From: Psychrobacillus sp042885655
Lineage (GTDB): Bacteria > Bacillota > Bacilli > Bacillales_A > Planococcaceae
Direction of reading: 5' to 3'
DNA length: 64,000 bases
Assembly (NCBI RefSeq): GCF_042885655.1
Contig: NZ_JBHVRO010000013.1
Location: forward strand, 1 to 64,000
Shown here: in pieces, positions 1-8,017 of the stretch
Numbering within the stretch: the first letter of the stretch is position 1
Layout of the letters: each line of letters starts with the position of its first letter
Notes under the pieces: model-generated
Database searches by the model: none
Told to the model about the DNA's origin: nothing
Seen by the model: the letters and a program-made list of their open reading frames with translations, nothing else
Translations under genes and position numbers: made by a program

Positions 1-42
1 CGCCAGCGTTCGTCCTGAGCCAGGATCAAACTCTCCATAATA
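1..42 (-). rRNA. rrs: 16S rRNA, 5' end (partial)
   Basis: Read on the minus strand, this is the conserved start of bacterial 16S rRNA: GAGTTTGATCCTGGCTCAG followed by the usual GACGAACGCTGGCG. The gene continues off the left edge, so only about 42 bases are present. The 5' boundary is placed by comparison with the B. subtilis mature end, six bases before GGAGAG. Confidence 0.97.
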
Positions 43-155
43 GAGAACTTAAAAAGCTCATTTTGTTTTGCTGGCATCATCATTAAATGATGTCATTTTT
101 TGCTATCAAACTAACAAAATTAGTCTTTCAAGCTATATGTCTTAACGTTTTGCAT

Positions 156-174
156 GTTCAGTTTTCAATGTTCA
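156..174 (-). promoter_or_regulatory. boxA-like antitermination element in the rrn leader
   Basis: On the minus strand the leader between the rrn promoters and 16S contains TGAACATTGAAAACTGAAC, which resembles the boxA elements of Bacillus rrn leaders (GTTCTTTGAAAACT type). Its role in NusB/S10-mediated antitermination is inferred from position and similarity. Confidence 0.55.
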
Positions 175-198
175 TGTCGTCGTTTTGGCGACTTTATT

Positions 199-227
199 AG
201 TATATCTTCTTTCAGAAGCGTTGTCAA
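199..227 (-). promoter_or_regulatory. rrn promoter P2 (sigma-A)
   Basis: Minus-strand TTGACA (222-227) and TATACT (199-204) are separated by exactly 17 bases. The -35 is perfect and the -10 matches five of six positions. Transcription would start near 192, giving a leader of about 150 nt before 16S. Confidence 0.85.
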
Positions 228-282
228 CATCTTTTTTTAATTTTTTAAAAGTGTTTGTCTGTCGTTCTGAAGGACAAGTATT

Positions 283-311
283 AGTATACCTAGTAGTTAA
301 ACAAAATGCAA
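283..311 (-). promoter_or_regulatory. rrn promoter P1 (sigma-A)
   Basis: A second minus-strand promoter, TTGCAT (306-311) and TATACT (283-288) with a 17-base spacer, lies about 84 bp upstream of P2. Tandem promoters of this kind are typical of rrn operons in Bacillales. Confidence 0.75.
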
Positions 312-699
312 CCCCTTTTTTACAGAAGTTTATATTTTATCAATTCCCCTATCTTGCAAGAGTCCACAAGTCCCTATATAACAACAATTCATCCGTATAT
401 TTTAAATCAACTTTGATCCTCTTGTTATTAAATAAAGTAGGAATTCTAATAAAAACGTAAATCATATTCGACCTTTCCACAAATAAAAACCAATTTTATT
501 ATTATGGTTACAATTTAAAATATATAAAACCAAGCATTATTCCAATCGATCAGATCAAACTTTTTCTTATACAGTTCTATATTCGTAGCTAAAACTCTGT
601 TTACTTCAATATGATAGAGAAGGGAAAGTATCTTGAATGATGTTAATAACTATTATTGATACATACATTAAATAGATAAATATAGTGGAGGAATTTTTC
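312..699. other. Intergenic region between rrn promoters and the MgtC-like gene
   Basis: This AT-rich stretch divides the rrn operon from the divergent plus-strand gene at 700. I see no convincing gene, structured RNA or strong promoter in it. The promoter of the 700 gene presumably lies around 600-680, but I cannot identify hexamers with confidence. Confidence 0.4.
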
Positions 700-1419
700 A
701 TGGACTTTATTCAACAGTATATAGGAAATACCGAGATAGTATTAAAATTATGTTTAGCTGCATTATTAAGTTTAATAATAGGTATAGAACGGGAACTAAA
801 GAAGAAACCAGTTGGACTAAAAACGAGTATTGTTATCGCAACTTTTAGTTGCTTATTAACGTATATCTCCATTGAAACTGCTTACACAGCAAGTCCACGT
901 GAAGGAATTAATATTACAATGGATCCGTTACGTCTTGCAGCACAAATTGTAAGTGGAATTGGTTTTTTAGGTGCAGGTGTCATTTTACGTAAAGGTAATG
1001 ATAGTATTACAGGTCTAACAACCGCTGCAATGATTTGGGGAGCCGGAGGAATTGGGATAGCAGTCGGCGCTGGATTCTACATTGAAGCTGCACTATCTGT
1101 TTGTATTGTTTTGATCGGTATTGAATTAATACCTCCTCTCCTCACTAAAATTGGACCAAAACGTTTACGATCAAAAGAATTATCTATGAAGGTGCTTGTA
1201 CCAAATGAGAGTAGTATTACGGATGTCTATCAGTATTTATTGGACAACAACGTATATATAGAAAGTATACGAATTAAAGATGTTATTTTGGAGGATAATG
1301 AAATGAAACATGAAATGGAAATGCGTTTATCTATTCAAACTAAAAAAAATACTGTAGATTTTTATCTTATGATGAAACAAGAAAACTTCATTGAAAGTAT
1401 GGAAGTTGCATCGATTTAA
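700..1419 (+). CDS. MgtC/SapB family membrane protein
   Basis: A 239-residue membrane protein. The N-terminal half has about five hydrophobic segments and the family signature IGIERELKKKPVGLKT near residues 27-42. A Gly-rich stretch (GIGFLGAGVILRKG, then GGIGIAVGAGFY) follows, and the last 75 residues form a soluble ACT-like tail. MgtC relatives are linked to low-Mg2+ adaptation and modulation of the F-ATPase; the exact role here is unknown. A GTG lies upstream at 685, but GGAGG at 687-691 sits at good distance from the ATG at 700, which I chose. The next gene begins 16 bases downstream, so the two are probably co-transcribed. Confidence 0.85.
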   Translation: MDFIQQYIGNTEIVLKLCLAALLSLIIGIERELKKKPVGLKTSIVIATFSCLLTYISIETAYTASPREGINITMDPLRLAAQIVSGIGFLGAGVILRKGNDSITGLTTAAMIWGAGGIGIAVGAGFYIEAALSVCIVLIGIELIPPLLTKIGPKRLRSKELSMKVLVPNESSITDVYQYLLDNNVYIESIRIKDVILEDNEMKHEMEMRLSIQTKKNTVDFYLMMKQENFIESMEVASI

Positions 1420-1435
1420 TGAAAGGAGCAATAAT

Positions 1436-2425
1436 ATGCGAGAAATATTCAAACTATTAAGGGGTGGAAATAAGTCCTCCTTAACTGCAGCAATTGTAAA
1501 TACAATAATCGCTATGATAAAAGCAGGTGCATTCTTTTTTACTGGGAATGTTGCTATGTTTGCAGAAATGATGCACTCTATTGGAGATGCTGCTAACCAA
1601 TTTTTCGTTTATACAGGATCTGCTTTATCTAAAAAAGCACCGACACCTAGATTTCCAAATGGTTTTGGAAGGCTAATAAATCTAGTATGTTTAGGAGCTG
1701 TAATAATAGTAGGAATTCTTTCATATGAAACTGTTAAAGAAGGGTGGCATCATATACAACACCCTACTTCTTCTACTGGAATGCTAATCAGCCTGATTGT
1801 TTTAGGGTTGGGAATTATTCTAGAATCAGCGGTTCTTTACAAGGCTGGAAAAGAAATACTGCATGAAAATGGAGTAAAGGGTTCCTTTCTTGCGCCTATT
1901 ACAACAAGCTTTTCTTATTTGAATCGAGCAAAACCAGCGACTAAACTCGTATTTATGGAAGACTTGGTAGCTACTTTGGGTGGTGTTTTAGCCTTTACTG
2001 CAATAATAGTCTCTAATTTCACTGGTTTCTTACAAGCAGAAGGAATTGCTTCTATAATGATTGGGTTAATGATGTTTTATGTTGTAGGAAAAGTGTTTCT
2101 TGATAATGCAAGAGGTGCTCTTGGCGAAACTGATGAACAAATGCTTGTTCACATTGCACATATTGTGTCTGAAAACATCAATGTAAAAGATATAAAAGAG
2201 TTAGAAGTAATAAAAGAAGGCGAATTTTTACATGTAAACTTAGTTGTAGAAATAGATCCAACACTATCATTTGCAGAAGTAGATGACATTCATGATGTTT
2301 TAAAAGAACTTATTTTAAACCAGCAAAGTGTTACTGATGTAACAATTGCCTTCGATGAAGATGACGGTATAAAAAAATGGAAGCATCATAAAGATAAACA
2401 AACGATATTAAAAACACATGACTAA
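1436..2425 (+). CDS. Cation diffusion facilitator family transporter
   Basis: A 329-residue CDF (SLC30-type) divalent metal exporter. Segment TM2 carries MFAEMMHSIGDAANQ, with the His/Asp pair of the first half-site. TM5 carries EDLVATLGG, where Glu replaces the usual His, as in the SLC30A9-like branch. A cytoplasmic domain at about residues 220-320 has the usual ferredoxin-like pattern. Substrate could be Zn2+, Mn2+ or another metal. AAAGGAG lies before the ATG at 1436. It is probably one transcript with the MgtC-like gene and ends in the terminator at 2411-2449. Confidence 0.85.
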   Translation: MREIFKLLRGGNKSSLTAAIVNTIIAMIKAGAFFFTGNVAMFAEMMHSIGDAANQFFVYTGSALSKKAPTPRFPNGFGRLINLVCLGAVIIVGILSYETVKEGWHHIQHPTSSTGMLISLIVLGLGIILESAVLYKAGKEILHENGVKGSFLAPITTSFSYLNRAKPATKLVFMEDLVATLGGVLAFTAIIVSNFTGFLQAEGIASIMIGLMMFYVVGKVFLDNARGALGETDEQMLVHIAHIVSENINVKDIKELEVIKEGEFLHVNLVVEIDPTLSFAEVDDIHDVLKELILNQQSVTDVTIAFDEDDGIKKWKHHKDKQTILKTHD

Positions 2426-2449
2426 GCTTCTGCTCAGTCATGTGTTTTT
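2411..2449. terminator. Bidirectional terminator
   Basis: Inverted repeat ACACATGACT / AGTCATGTGT flanked by an A-run on the left and a T-run on the right. It serves the CDF gene and the convergent alcohol dehydrogenase gene. Confidence 0.85.
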
Positions 2450-3613
2450 TTAAAGGCATGCAGTAAGAATGGCTTTTGTATCTTCTGCAGTTAGTTTGTT
2501 GAAGTTACCATACTCTCCGTTAATCATTGCTTTTTCAACCATAAGGTCAATTTTAGAACCATCAATATCATAGTCTGCTAAATTACTTGGTGCTTCTAAT
2601 GAAGCCCAAAAATCAGCTAATCTGTCAATACCTTCGTAAGCAACTTCCTCTGAAGATTTCCCTTTTGGATCTACGAAAAAAACCTTTGTTGCTAATTTAG
2701 CAAATCGTTCAGGATTTACTTTAACGTTATGACGCATCCATCTAGGGAATATTATTGCCAACCCACCTGCATGAGGTATATCGTAAACAGCAGATACTGC
2801 ATGTTCGATATTATGACTTGCCCAGTCTCCATTATAACCCATTTGTAAGAAGCCATTTAGTCCTATTGTACCTGCAAACAGTATCGTTTCACGTAGTTCA
2901 TAGTTCTCCAAGTCTTTGACAAGTTTTGGAGCTGTTTCGATCACTGAACGAAGAACCCCTTCAATCATCTCATCTTGGACTGGAGTATTCGTTGCATTAT
3001 GGTAATATTGTTCAAACATATGAGACATCATATCAACAATTCCATACACAGTTTGGTCTAATGGTACTGAAAATGTATTTACTGGATCAAGAATCGAAAA
3101 CTTTGGATATACTAGTGGATTACCCCAACCATATTTTTCTTGTGTTTCTTCATTAGTAATTACAGAACCTGCGTTCATCTCAGAGCCAGTAGCTGCTAGT
3201 GTTAAGATCGTCCCAAATGGAAGCGCATCTTTAGGAAATGCTTTTTTAGTAACAAAATCCCATGGATTTCCATCGTACTTTGCAGCAGCAGCGATTAGTT
3301 TTGTACAATCAATCACAGAGCCACCACCAACAGCTAATATAACTTCGATACCTTCTTTTTTACAAAGATCTGCTCCTCGTTTTGCAGTAGATAATCTTGG
3401 ATTGGGCTCAACTCCAGCTAATTCAAAAATTTCCATTCCTGCTTCATCTAGTGCTGACATAACTTGAGTGTATATACCATTTTTCTTAATACTTCCTCCA
3501 CCATATACAACAAGCACTTTTTTGCCATATTGAGAAATTTCTTCTTTTAGCTGCTCCATTTGACCTTTACCGAAAATTAACTTTACCGGATTATAAAATG
3601 AAAATGCATTCAT
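2450..3613 (-). CDS. Iron-containing alcohol dehydrogenase, NADH-dependent butanol dehydrogenase type (YugJ-like)
   Basis: 387 residues, the same length as B. subtilis YugJ. It oxidises or reduces primary alcohols and aldehydes with NAD(P)(H). The nucleotide-binding signature GGGSVIDCTK sits near residue 97. Metal-binding residues follow: an Asp in VDMMSHMFEQ and His residues in HNIEHAVSAVYDIPHAGG (about residues 266-283). AGGAGGA lies before the ATG. It is monocistronic between a terminator on each side. The real substrate is not predictable from sequence. Confidence 0.88.
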   Translation of the reverse strand: MNAFSFYNPVKLIFGKGQMEQLKEEISQYGKKVLVVYGGGSIKKNGIYTQVMSALDEAGMEIFELAGVEPNPRLSTAKRGADLCKKEGIEVILAVGGGSVIDCTKLIAAAAKYDGNPWDFVTKKAFPKDALPFGTILTLAATGSEMNAGSVITNEETQEKYGWGNPLVYPKFSILDPVNTFSVPLDQTVYGIVDMMSHMFEQYYHNATNTPVQDEMIEGVLRSVIETAPKLVKDLENYELRETILFAGTIGLNGFLQMGYNGDWASHNIEHAVSAVYDIPHAGGLAIIFPRWMRHNVKVNPERFAKLATKVFFVDPKGKSSEEVAYEGIDRLADFWASLEAPSNLADYDIDGSKIDLMVEKAMINGEYGNFNKLTAEDTKAILTACL

Positions 3614-3648
3614 CTAGACATCCTCCTCTGTTCTCTCTTTTTTATCAT

Positions 3649-3678
3649 AAAAAAACCGCTTGTAAAATACAAGCGGTT
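3649..3678 (-). terminator. Terminator downstream of glutamate dehydrogenase
   Basis: Perfect stem AACCGCTTGTA / TACAAGCGGTT with a 3-nt loop, followed on the minus strand by seven T residues. Confidence 0.9.
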
Positions 3679-3709
3679 CAACTTATTAAAGTGTTTGTCT
3701 ACAGTTGAC

Positions 3710-4954
3710 TTATACCCAACCGCGGAAACGTGAAGCTTCAGCAGTTCTACGTACACCAACCATATAAGCAGCTAAACGCATATCGATATTACGAGTAGTT
3801 GCTACTTCATAAATATTTTCAAATGCATCAACCATTTTTGCAACAAGTTTGTCGTTTACTTCTTCTTCAGTCCAGTAGTAACCTTGGTTATTTTGAACCC
3901 ATTCAAAATATGACACTGTTACTCCACCAGCACTTGCTAGTACGTCAGGAACTAATAAAATACCTCTATCGTAAAGAATTTTAGTAGCTTCTGTTGTAGT
4001 AGGACCATTCGCAGCTTCAACTACAATTTTAGCTTTAATATTGTGAGCATTGTCCGCTGTGATTTGGTTTTCAATTGCAGCTGGAACTAGAATATCACAA
4101 TCTAATTCTAATAACTCTTGGTTAGAAATTGTATTTTCAAACAAAGTAGTAACAGTACCAAAACTATCACGACGATCCAATAAATAATCGATATCTAAAC
4201 CGTTTGGATCATGTAAAGCACCGTAAGCATCCGAAATAGCAATAACTTTTGCACCTTGATCGTTCAAGAATTTAGCAAGGAAACTTCCAGCGTTTCCAAA
4301 TCCTTGAATAACAACACGTGCGCCTTGCATATCAATGTCACGTTTTTTCGCAGCTTCGTTAATAATAATTGTTACACCTTGTGCAGTTGCACGGTCACGT
4401 CCTTGAGATCCCCCAAGTACAATTGGCTTACCAGTAATGAATCCAGGTGAGTTGAATTGGTCCATGCGACTATATTCATCCATCATCCATGCCATAATTT
4501 GTGCATTAGTAAAAACATCTGGTGCTGGGATATCTTTAGTTGGTCCAACTATTTGTCCAACAGCTCTAACATACCCACGACTTAAACGTTCAATTTCTCC
4601 CATTGACATTTCACGTGGGTCACAAACAACCCCACCTTTACCTCCGCCATATGGAAGATCAACAATCCCAGCTTTTAAAGTCATCCACATAGAAAGTGCC
4701 TTCATTTCGTCAGGTGTTACACCTGGATGAAAACGAACTCCACCTTTAGTAGGACCAACTGCATCATTATGTTGTGCACGATAACCAGTAAATACTTTTA
4801 CTGTGTTATCATCCATTTTAACTGGAATGCGTACTTCTAACATTCTAAGTGGTTCTTTTAGTAGTTCATACATCGCTTCGTCATAACCTAATTTGTGCAG
4901 AGCCTCTTGAATGACAGCCTGAGTTGATGTGAACAGGTTTAAATTATCAGCCAT
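3710..4954 (-). CDS. gudB: NAD-specific glutamate dehydrogenase (RocG/GudB type)
   Basis: 414 residues, typical length for the hexameric Bacillus enzymes. It converts glutamate to 2-oxoglutarate and ammonia. The catalytic region includes KAGIVDLPYGGGKGG (about residues 91-105) and the NAD fold carries VVIQGFGNAGSF (about 220). The three-residue duplication that inactivates GudB in domesticated B. subtilis is absent. It lies downstream of rocA and rocD on the same strand, so the block takes ornithine to glutamate semialdehyde to glutamate to 2-oxoglutarate. Whether it is orthologous to rocG or gudB cannot be settled by eye; the position beside roc genes favours a catabolic role. Confidence 0.92.
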   Translation of the reverse strand: MADNLNLFTSTQAVIQEALHKLGYDEAMYELLKEPLRMLEVRIPVKMDDNTVKVFTGYRAQHNDAVGPTKGGVRFHPGVTPDEMKALSMWMTLKAGIVDLPYGGGKGGVVCDPREMSMGEIERLSRGYVRAVGQIVGPTKDIPAPDVFTNAQIMAWMMDEYSRMDQFNSPGFITGKPIVLGGSQGRDRATAQGVTIIINEAAKKRDIDMQGARVVIQGFGNAGSFLAKFLNDQGAKVIAISDAYGALHDPNGLDIDYLLDRRDSFGTVTTLFENTISNQELLELDCDILVPAAIENQITADNAHNIKAKIVVEAANGPTTTEATKILYDRGILLVPDVLASAGGVTVSYFEWVQNNQGYYWTEEEVNDKLVAKMVDAFENIYEVATTRNIDMRLAAYMVGVRRTAEASRFRGWV

Positions 4955-5035
4955 TTGATTATTTCGCCTCTTTATTCATAATGTTTTATTCGGAACAATT
5001 GTATCATATAGTTACACATATTTGTCTAACAAATA

Positions 5036-6229
5036 TTAATTATTAAATACTTTTTTAATTTTTTCAATTGCCCAGTCTAATTCTTCTTTAGAGATAATTA
5101 GAGGAGGAGCAAAACGGATTACTGTATCATGTGTTTCTTTACATAATAATCCTAGTTCTTTTAGAGCTTCACAGTAAGGACGAGCTTCTTCTGTCAACTC
5201 CATACCAATAAATAATCCACGACCACGAACTTCTTTAATAGAAGGATGTTTAATTTCTTTTAACGCATCCATGAAATAATTTCCTAATTCAAGTGAACGT
5301 TCTGCTAACTTTTCTTCTTCCAAAACGTCAAGAGCTGCTATTGAAACAGCACATGCCATTGGATTTCCGCCAAATGTTGAACCATGGGAACCTGGATTAA
5401 ATACACTTAAAATATTATTATCAGCAACTATACATGAGATTGGGAATACTCCACCACCAAGTGCTTTACCTAAAATGTACATATCAGGATTTACTTCTTC
5501 CCACTCACATGCGAACATTTTTCCAGTACGACCAAGACCAGCTTGAATTTCATCCGCAATAAACAACACATTGTTTTCACGACATAAATCAAGTGCAGAT
5601 TTTAAGAAACCAGTTGGAGGAATAAGAATTCCTGCTTCCCCTTGAATAGGCTCAATGATAAAAGCTGCAGTATTCGGTGTAATTGCTGCTTTTAGTGCTT
5701 CTAAGTCACCATAAGGAACTAATTTGATACCTGGTAACATTGGTCCAAATCCACGTTTATATTCAGGATCAGATGACAATGATACAGCTCCCATTGTACG
5801 ACCATGGAAATTTCCAATACATGCAATGATTTCAGCTTGATCTGCTTCTACACCTTTTACATCATAAGCCCATCTGCGAGCTGCTTTAAGTGCAGTTTCA
5901 ACAGCTTCAGCACCAGTATTCATTGGTAATACCATTTCTTTACCTGTTAATTTGCTAACTTTTTCATACCATGGACCTAATTGGTCATTATGGAATGCAC
6001 GAGAAGTTAACGTTACACGATCAGCTTGATCTTTTAGAGCTTGAATGATTTTTGGATGACGATGCCCTTGGTTAACTGCAGAATAGGCAGAAAGCATATC
6101 CATGTATTTGTTTCCTTCTGGATCTTTAACCCAAACTCCTTCTGCTTCTGAAACAACGATTGGAAGTGGGTTATAGTTATTTGCACCAAATTTATTAGTT
6201 TGTTCAATAACTTGTTGTGAAATTGTCAT
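5036..6229 (-). CDS. rocD: Ornithine aminotransferase
   Basis: 397 residues, class III PLP-dependent aminotransferase. It converts ornithine and 2-oxoglutarate to glutamate-5-semialdehyde and glutamate. The PLP lysine is in ILGKALGGG (about residue 256), preceded by FIADEIQAGLGRTG. GAGGAG lies about nine bases upstream of the ATG at 6229; an in-frame start 13 codons earlier lacks a ribosome binding site. It lies 107 bp downstream of rocA and 81 bp upstream of glutamate dehydrogenase, all on the minus strand. Confidence 0.92.
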   Translation of the reverse strand: MTISQQVIEQTNKFGANNYNPLPIVVSEAEGVWVKDPEGNKYMDMLSAYSAVNQGHRHPKIIQALKDQADRVTLTSRAFHNDQLGPWYEKVSKLTGKEMVLPMNTGAEAVETALKAARRWAYDVKGVEADQAEIIACIGNFHGRTMGAVSLSSDPEYKRGFGPMLPGIKLVPYGDLEALKAAITPNTAAFIIEPIQGEAGILIPPTGFLKSALDLCRENNVLFIADEIQAGLGRTGKMFACEWEEVNPDMYILGKALGGGVFPISCIVADNNILSVFNPGSHGSTFGGNPMACAVSIAALDVLEEEKLAERSLELGNYFMDALKEIKHPSIKEVRGRGLFIGMELTEEARPYCEALKELGLLCKETHDTVIRFAPPLIISKEELDWAIEKIKKVFNN

Positions 6230-6259
6230 GGTTTCATACTCCTCTTTTTTATAATAGTT

Positions 6260-6287
6260 GGTAGACACATCGACATGATGGTCTACC
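6260..6287 (-). promoter_or_regulatory. Hairpin in the rocA-rocD spacer
   Basis: GGTAGAC / GTCTACC with an inner CATC / GATG pair makes a stem of about 11 bp with one bulge. On the minus (coding) strand no T-run follows, so it is not a standard terminator for rocA. It could be an mRNA-stabilising or processing hairpin or a protein-binding dyad upstream of rocD. Function is inferred only. Confidence 0.5.
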
Positions 6288-6336
6288 TTTTTAAATCAAA
6301 TTATCCTATTTATAGAGCAGGCTATGCTCAATAAAA

Positions 6337-7881
6337 TTAAAGCATTTCAGAAGTTGATTTTGCTTGCATGTGAAGTTGAATATAGTCTGGTCCACCAGCT
6401 TTTGAATCTGTACCAGACATGTTAAATCCACCAAATGGTTGGTATCCAACAATTGCACCAGTACATCCACGGTTGAAGTAAAGGTTACCAACATGGAAGT
6501 CTTCGCGTGCTTTTTCTAAGTTCATGCGGTTATTTGTAATAACTGCACCTGTTAAGCCGTACTCTGTGTTGTTTGCAATTTCGATTGCTTCGTTGAAATC
6601 TTTTGCTTTTGTAATACCTACAACTGGACCAAAGATTTCTTCTTGCATAATGCGAGCAGTTGGAGAAAGATCAGCGATTACTGTTGGTTGGATAAAGAAT
6701 CCTTTTGAATCGTCCCCAGTACCACCAGTAACAAGGCGACCTTCACCTTTACCGATTTCGATATAGCTCATAATTTTATTGAATGAAGCACCATCGATAA
6801 CTGGACCAACAAAATGCTCATCATTATCAGGAATACCAACTGTTAACGCGTTTGTTAATTCTTCTACACGATTCACTACTTGCTCATATACATCTTCTAC
6901 GATTACAGCACGTGAACATGCAGAACATTTTTGACCACTGAAACCGAATGCAGATTTTACGATCGATTGAGCAGCTAATTCTAAATCAGCTTCTTTATCT
7001 ACTACGATTGTATCTTTACCACCCATTTCAAGGATCGAACGTTTAATCCAGATTTGACCTGGAGATAATTTAGATGATTTTTCTACAATACCTAAACCAA
7101 CATCACGAGAACCAGTGAAGCTGATTAAACGAGTGCGTGGATGTTCAACTAAGAAATCACCAATTTCAGCACCTGAACCAGGAATGAAGTTTACAACTCC
7201 AGCAGGCATACCCGCTTCTTCTAACACTTCAATAAATTTATATGCAACAACTGGAGTTGTTGAAGCTGGTTTTAATAGAACTGTGTTACCTGCTACCATT
7301 GCAGCAACTGTAGTACCAGCCATAATTGCAAATGGGAAGTTCCATGGGGAAATAACAACAGCTACACCTAAAGGAATATAGTCATAACGGTTATATTCTC
7401 CTGGACGACTTTGAACTGGTGCTCCATCTTTTAAACGTAGCATTTCGCGACCATAGTATTCTAAGAAGTCAATTGCTTCAGCTGCTTCTACGTCAGCTTC
7501 CACCCATGTTTTTCCTGCTTCTTTTGATAATAATGCAGAGAATTCAGCTTTACGACGACGCATAATAGCTGCTGCTTTGAAAAGAACGTCTGCACGTACT
7601 TCTGCTTTTACTTTTTTCCATGTATTAAATGTTTCATCTGCAATTTCCATCGCTTTAGATGCAATATCTTTAGTTGCTTTTGAAACAATACCTACAACTT
7701 GCTCTTTATTTGCTGGGTTATAAGAAGTAATTTTACCTTCTGTAGTAATTCTTTCACCGCCAACGATTAACGGGTACTCTTCACCAAGGTATGCTTCAAC
7801 TACTTTATATCCTTCTTTGATTGCTTTTTTGTTTTCTTCTTTAGAGAAATCTGTGAATGCTTCATGTTTATAATCTATCAT
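6337..7881 (-). CDS. rocA: L-glutamate gamma-semialdehyde (delta-1-pyrroline-5-carboxylate) dehydrogenase
   Basis: 514 residues against 515 in B. subtilis RocA. It oxidises glutamate-5-semialdehyde to glutamate with NAD+. The catalytic Glu is in LEMGGKDTIVVD (about residue 287) and the nucleophilic Cys in GFSGQKCSACSR (about 321). SPWNFPFAIMAG (about 178) is the conserved substrate/NAD motif. AAGGAGG precedes the ATG. The gene is divergent from a RocR-like regulator and carries what looks like a sigma-A promoter at 7945-7973. Confidence 0.93.
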   Translation of the reverse strand: MIDYKHEAFTDFSKEENKKAIKEGYKVVEAYLGEEYPLIVGGERITTEGKITSYNPANKEQVVGIVSKATKDIASKAMEIADETFNTWKKVKAEVRADVLFKAAAIMRRRKAEFSALLSKEAGKTWVEADVEAAEAIDFLEYYGREMLRLKDGAPVQSRPGEYNRYDYIPLGVAVVISPWNFPFAIMAGTTVAAMVAGNTVLLKPASTTPVVAYKFIEVLEEAGMPAGVVNFIPGSGAEIGDFLVEHPRTRLISFTGSRDVGLGIVEKSSKLSPGQIWIKRSILEMGGKDTIVVDKEADLELAAQSIVKSAFGFSGQKCSACSRAVIVEDVYEQVVNRVEELTNALTVGIPDNDEHFVGPVIDGASFNKIMSYIEIGKGEGRLVTGGTGDDSKGFFIQPTVIADLSPTARIMQEEIFGPVVGITKAKDFNEAIEIANNTEYGLTGAVITNNRMNLEKAREDFHVGNLYFNRGCTGAIVGYQPFGGFNMSGTDSKAGGPDYIQLHMQAKSTSEML

Positions 7882-7944
7882 GTAAAATCCTCCTTAAAAT
7901 TTAGTGCAAAAATTATTTGCTCTTTTAATCCGTTTACATATATA

Positions 7945-7973
7945 ATAATGCAAAAGATTGTTGCGTTTTTCAA
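7945..7973 (-). promoter_or_regulatory. Putative sigma-A promoter of rocA
   Basis: Minus-strand TTGAAA (7968-7973) and CATTAT (7945-7950) are spaced by 17 bases. In B. subtilis rocABC and rocDEF depend on sigma-54 (-24 TGGCA, -12 TTGCA). Here I find only a poor partial -24/-12 match with wrong spacing, so a sigma-A promoter is the better reading. Confidence 0.55.
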
Positions 7974-7990
7974 GTATTAAATTCTAAAAT
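7961..7990 (+). promoter_or_regulatory. Possible rocR promoter
   Basis: TTGCGT (7961-7966) and TAAAAT (7985-7990) with an 18-base spacer lead into the regulator gene. The -35 overlaps that of the divergent rocA promoter, which would allow one bound regulator to affect both. Confidence 0.35.
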
Positions 7991-8017
7991 GTTGAAATTT
8001 TTTTTGAGGTGAGCCAA

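Noticed and set aside
185..460. Open frame of 91 codons on the plus strand
   Set aside because: It runs antisense through the two rrn promoters, has no ribosome binding site and a non-protein-like composition.
460..700. Mg2+-sensing or other riboswitch upstream of the MgtC-like gene
   Set aside because: I could not find a conserved riboswitch core or a leader terminator in this stretch.
3710..4954. Inactivating GudB insertion
   Set aside because: No three-residue tandem duplication is present near the active site; the protein looks functional.
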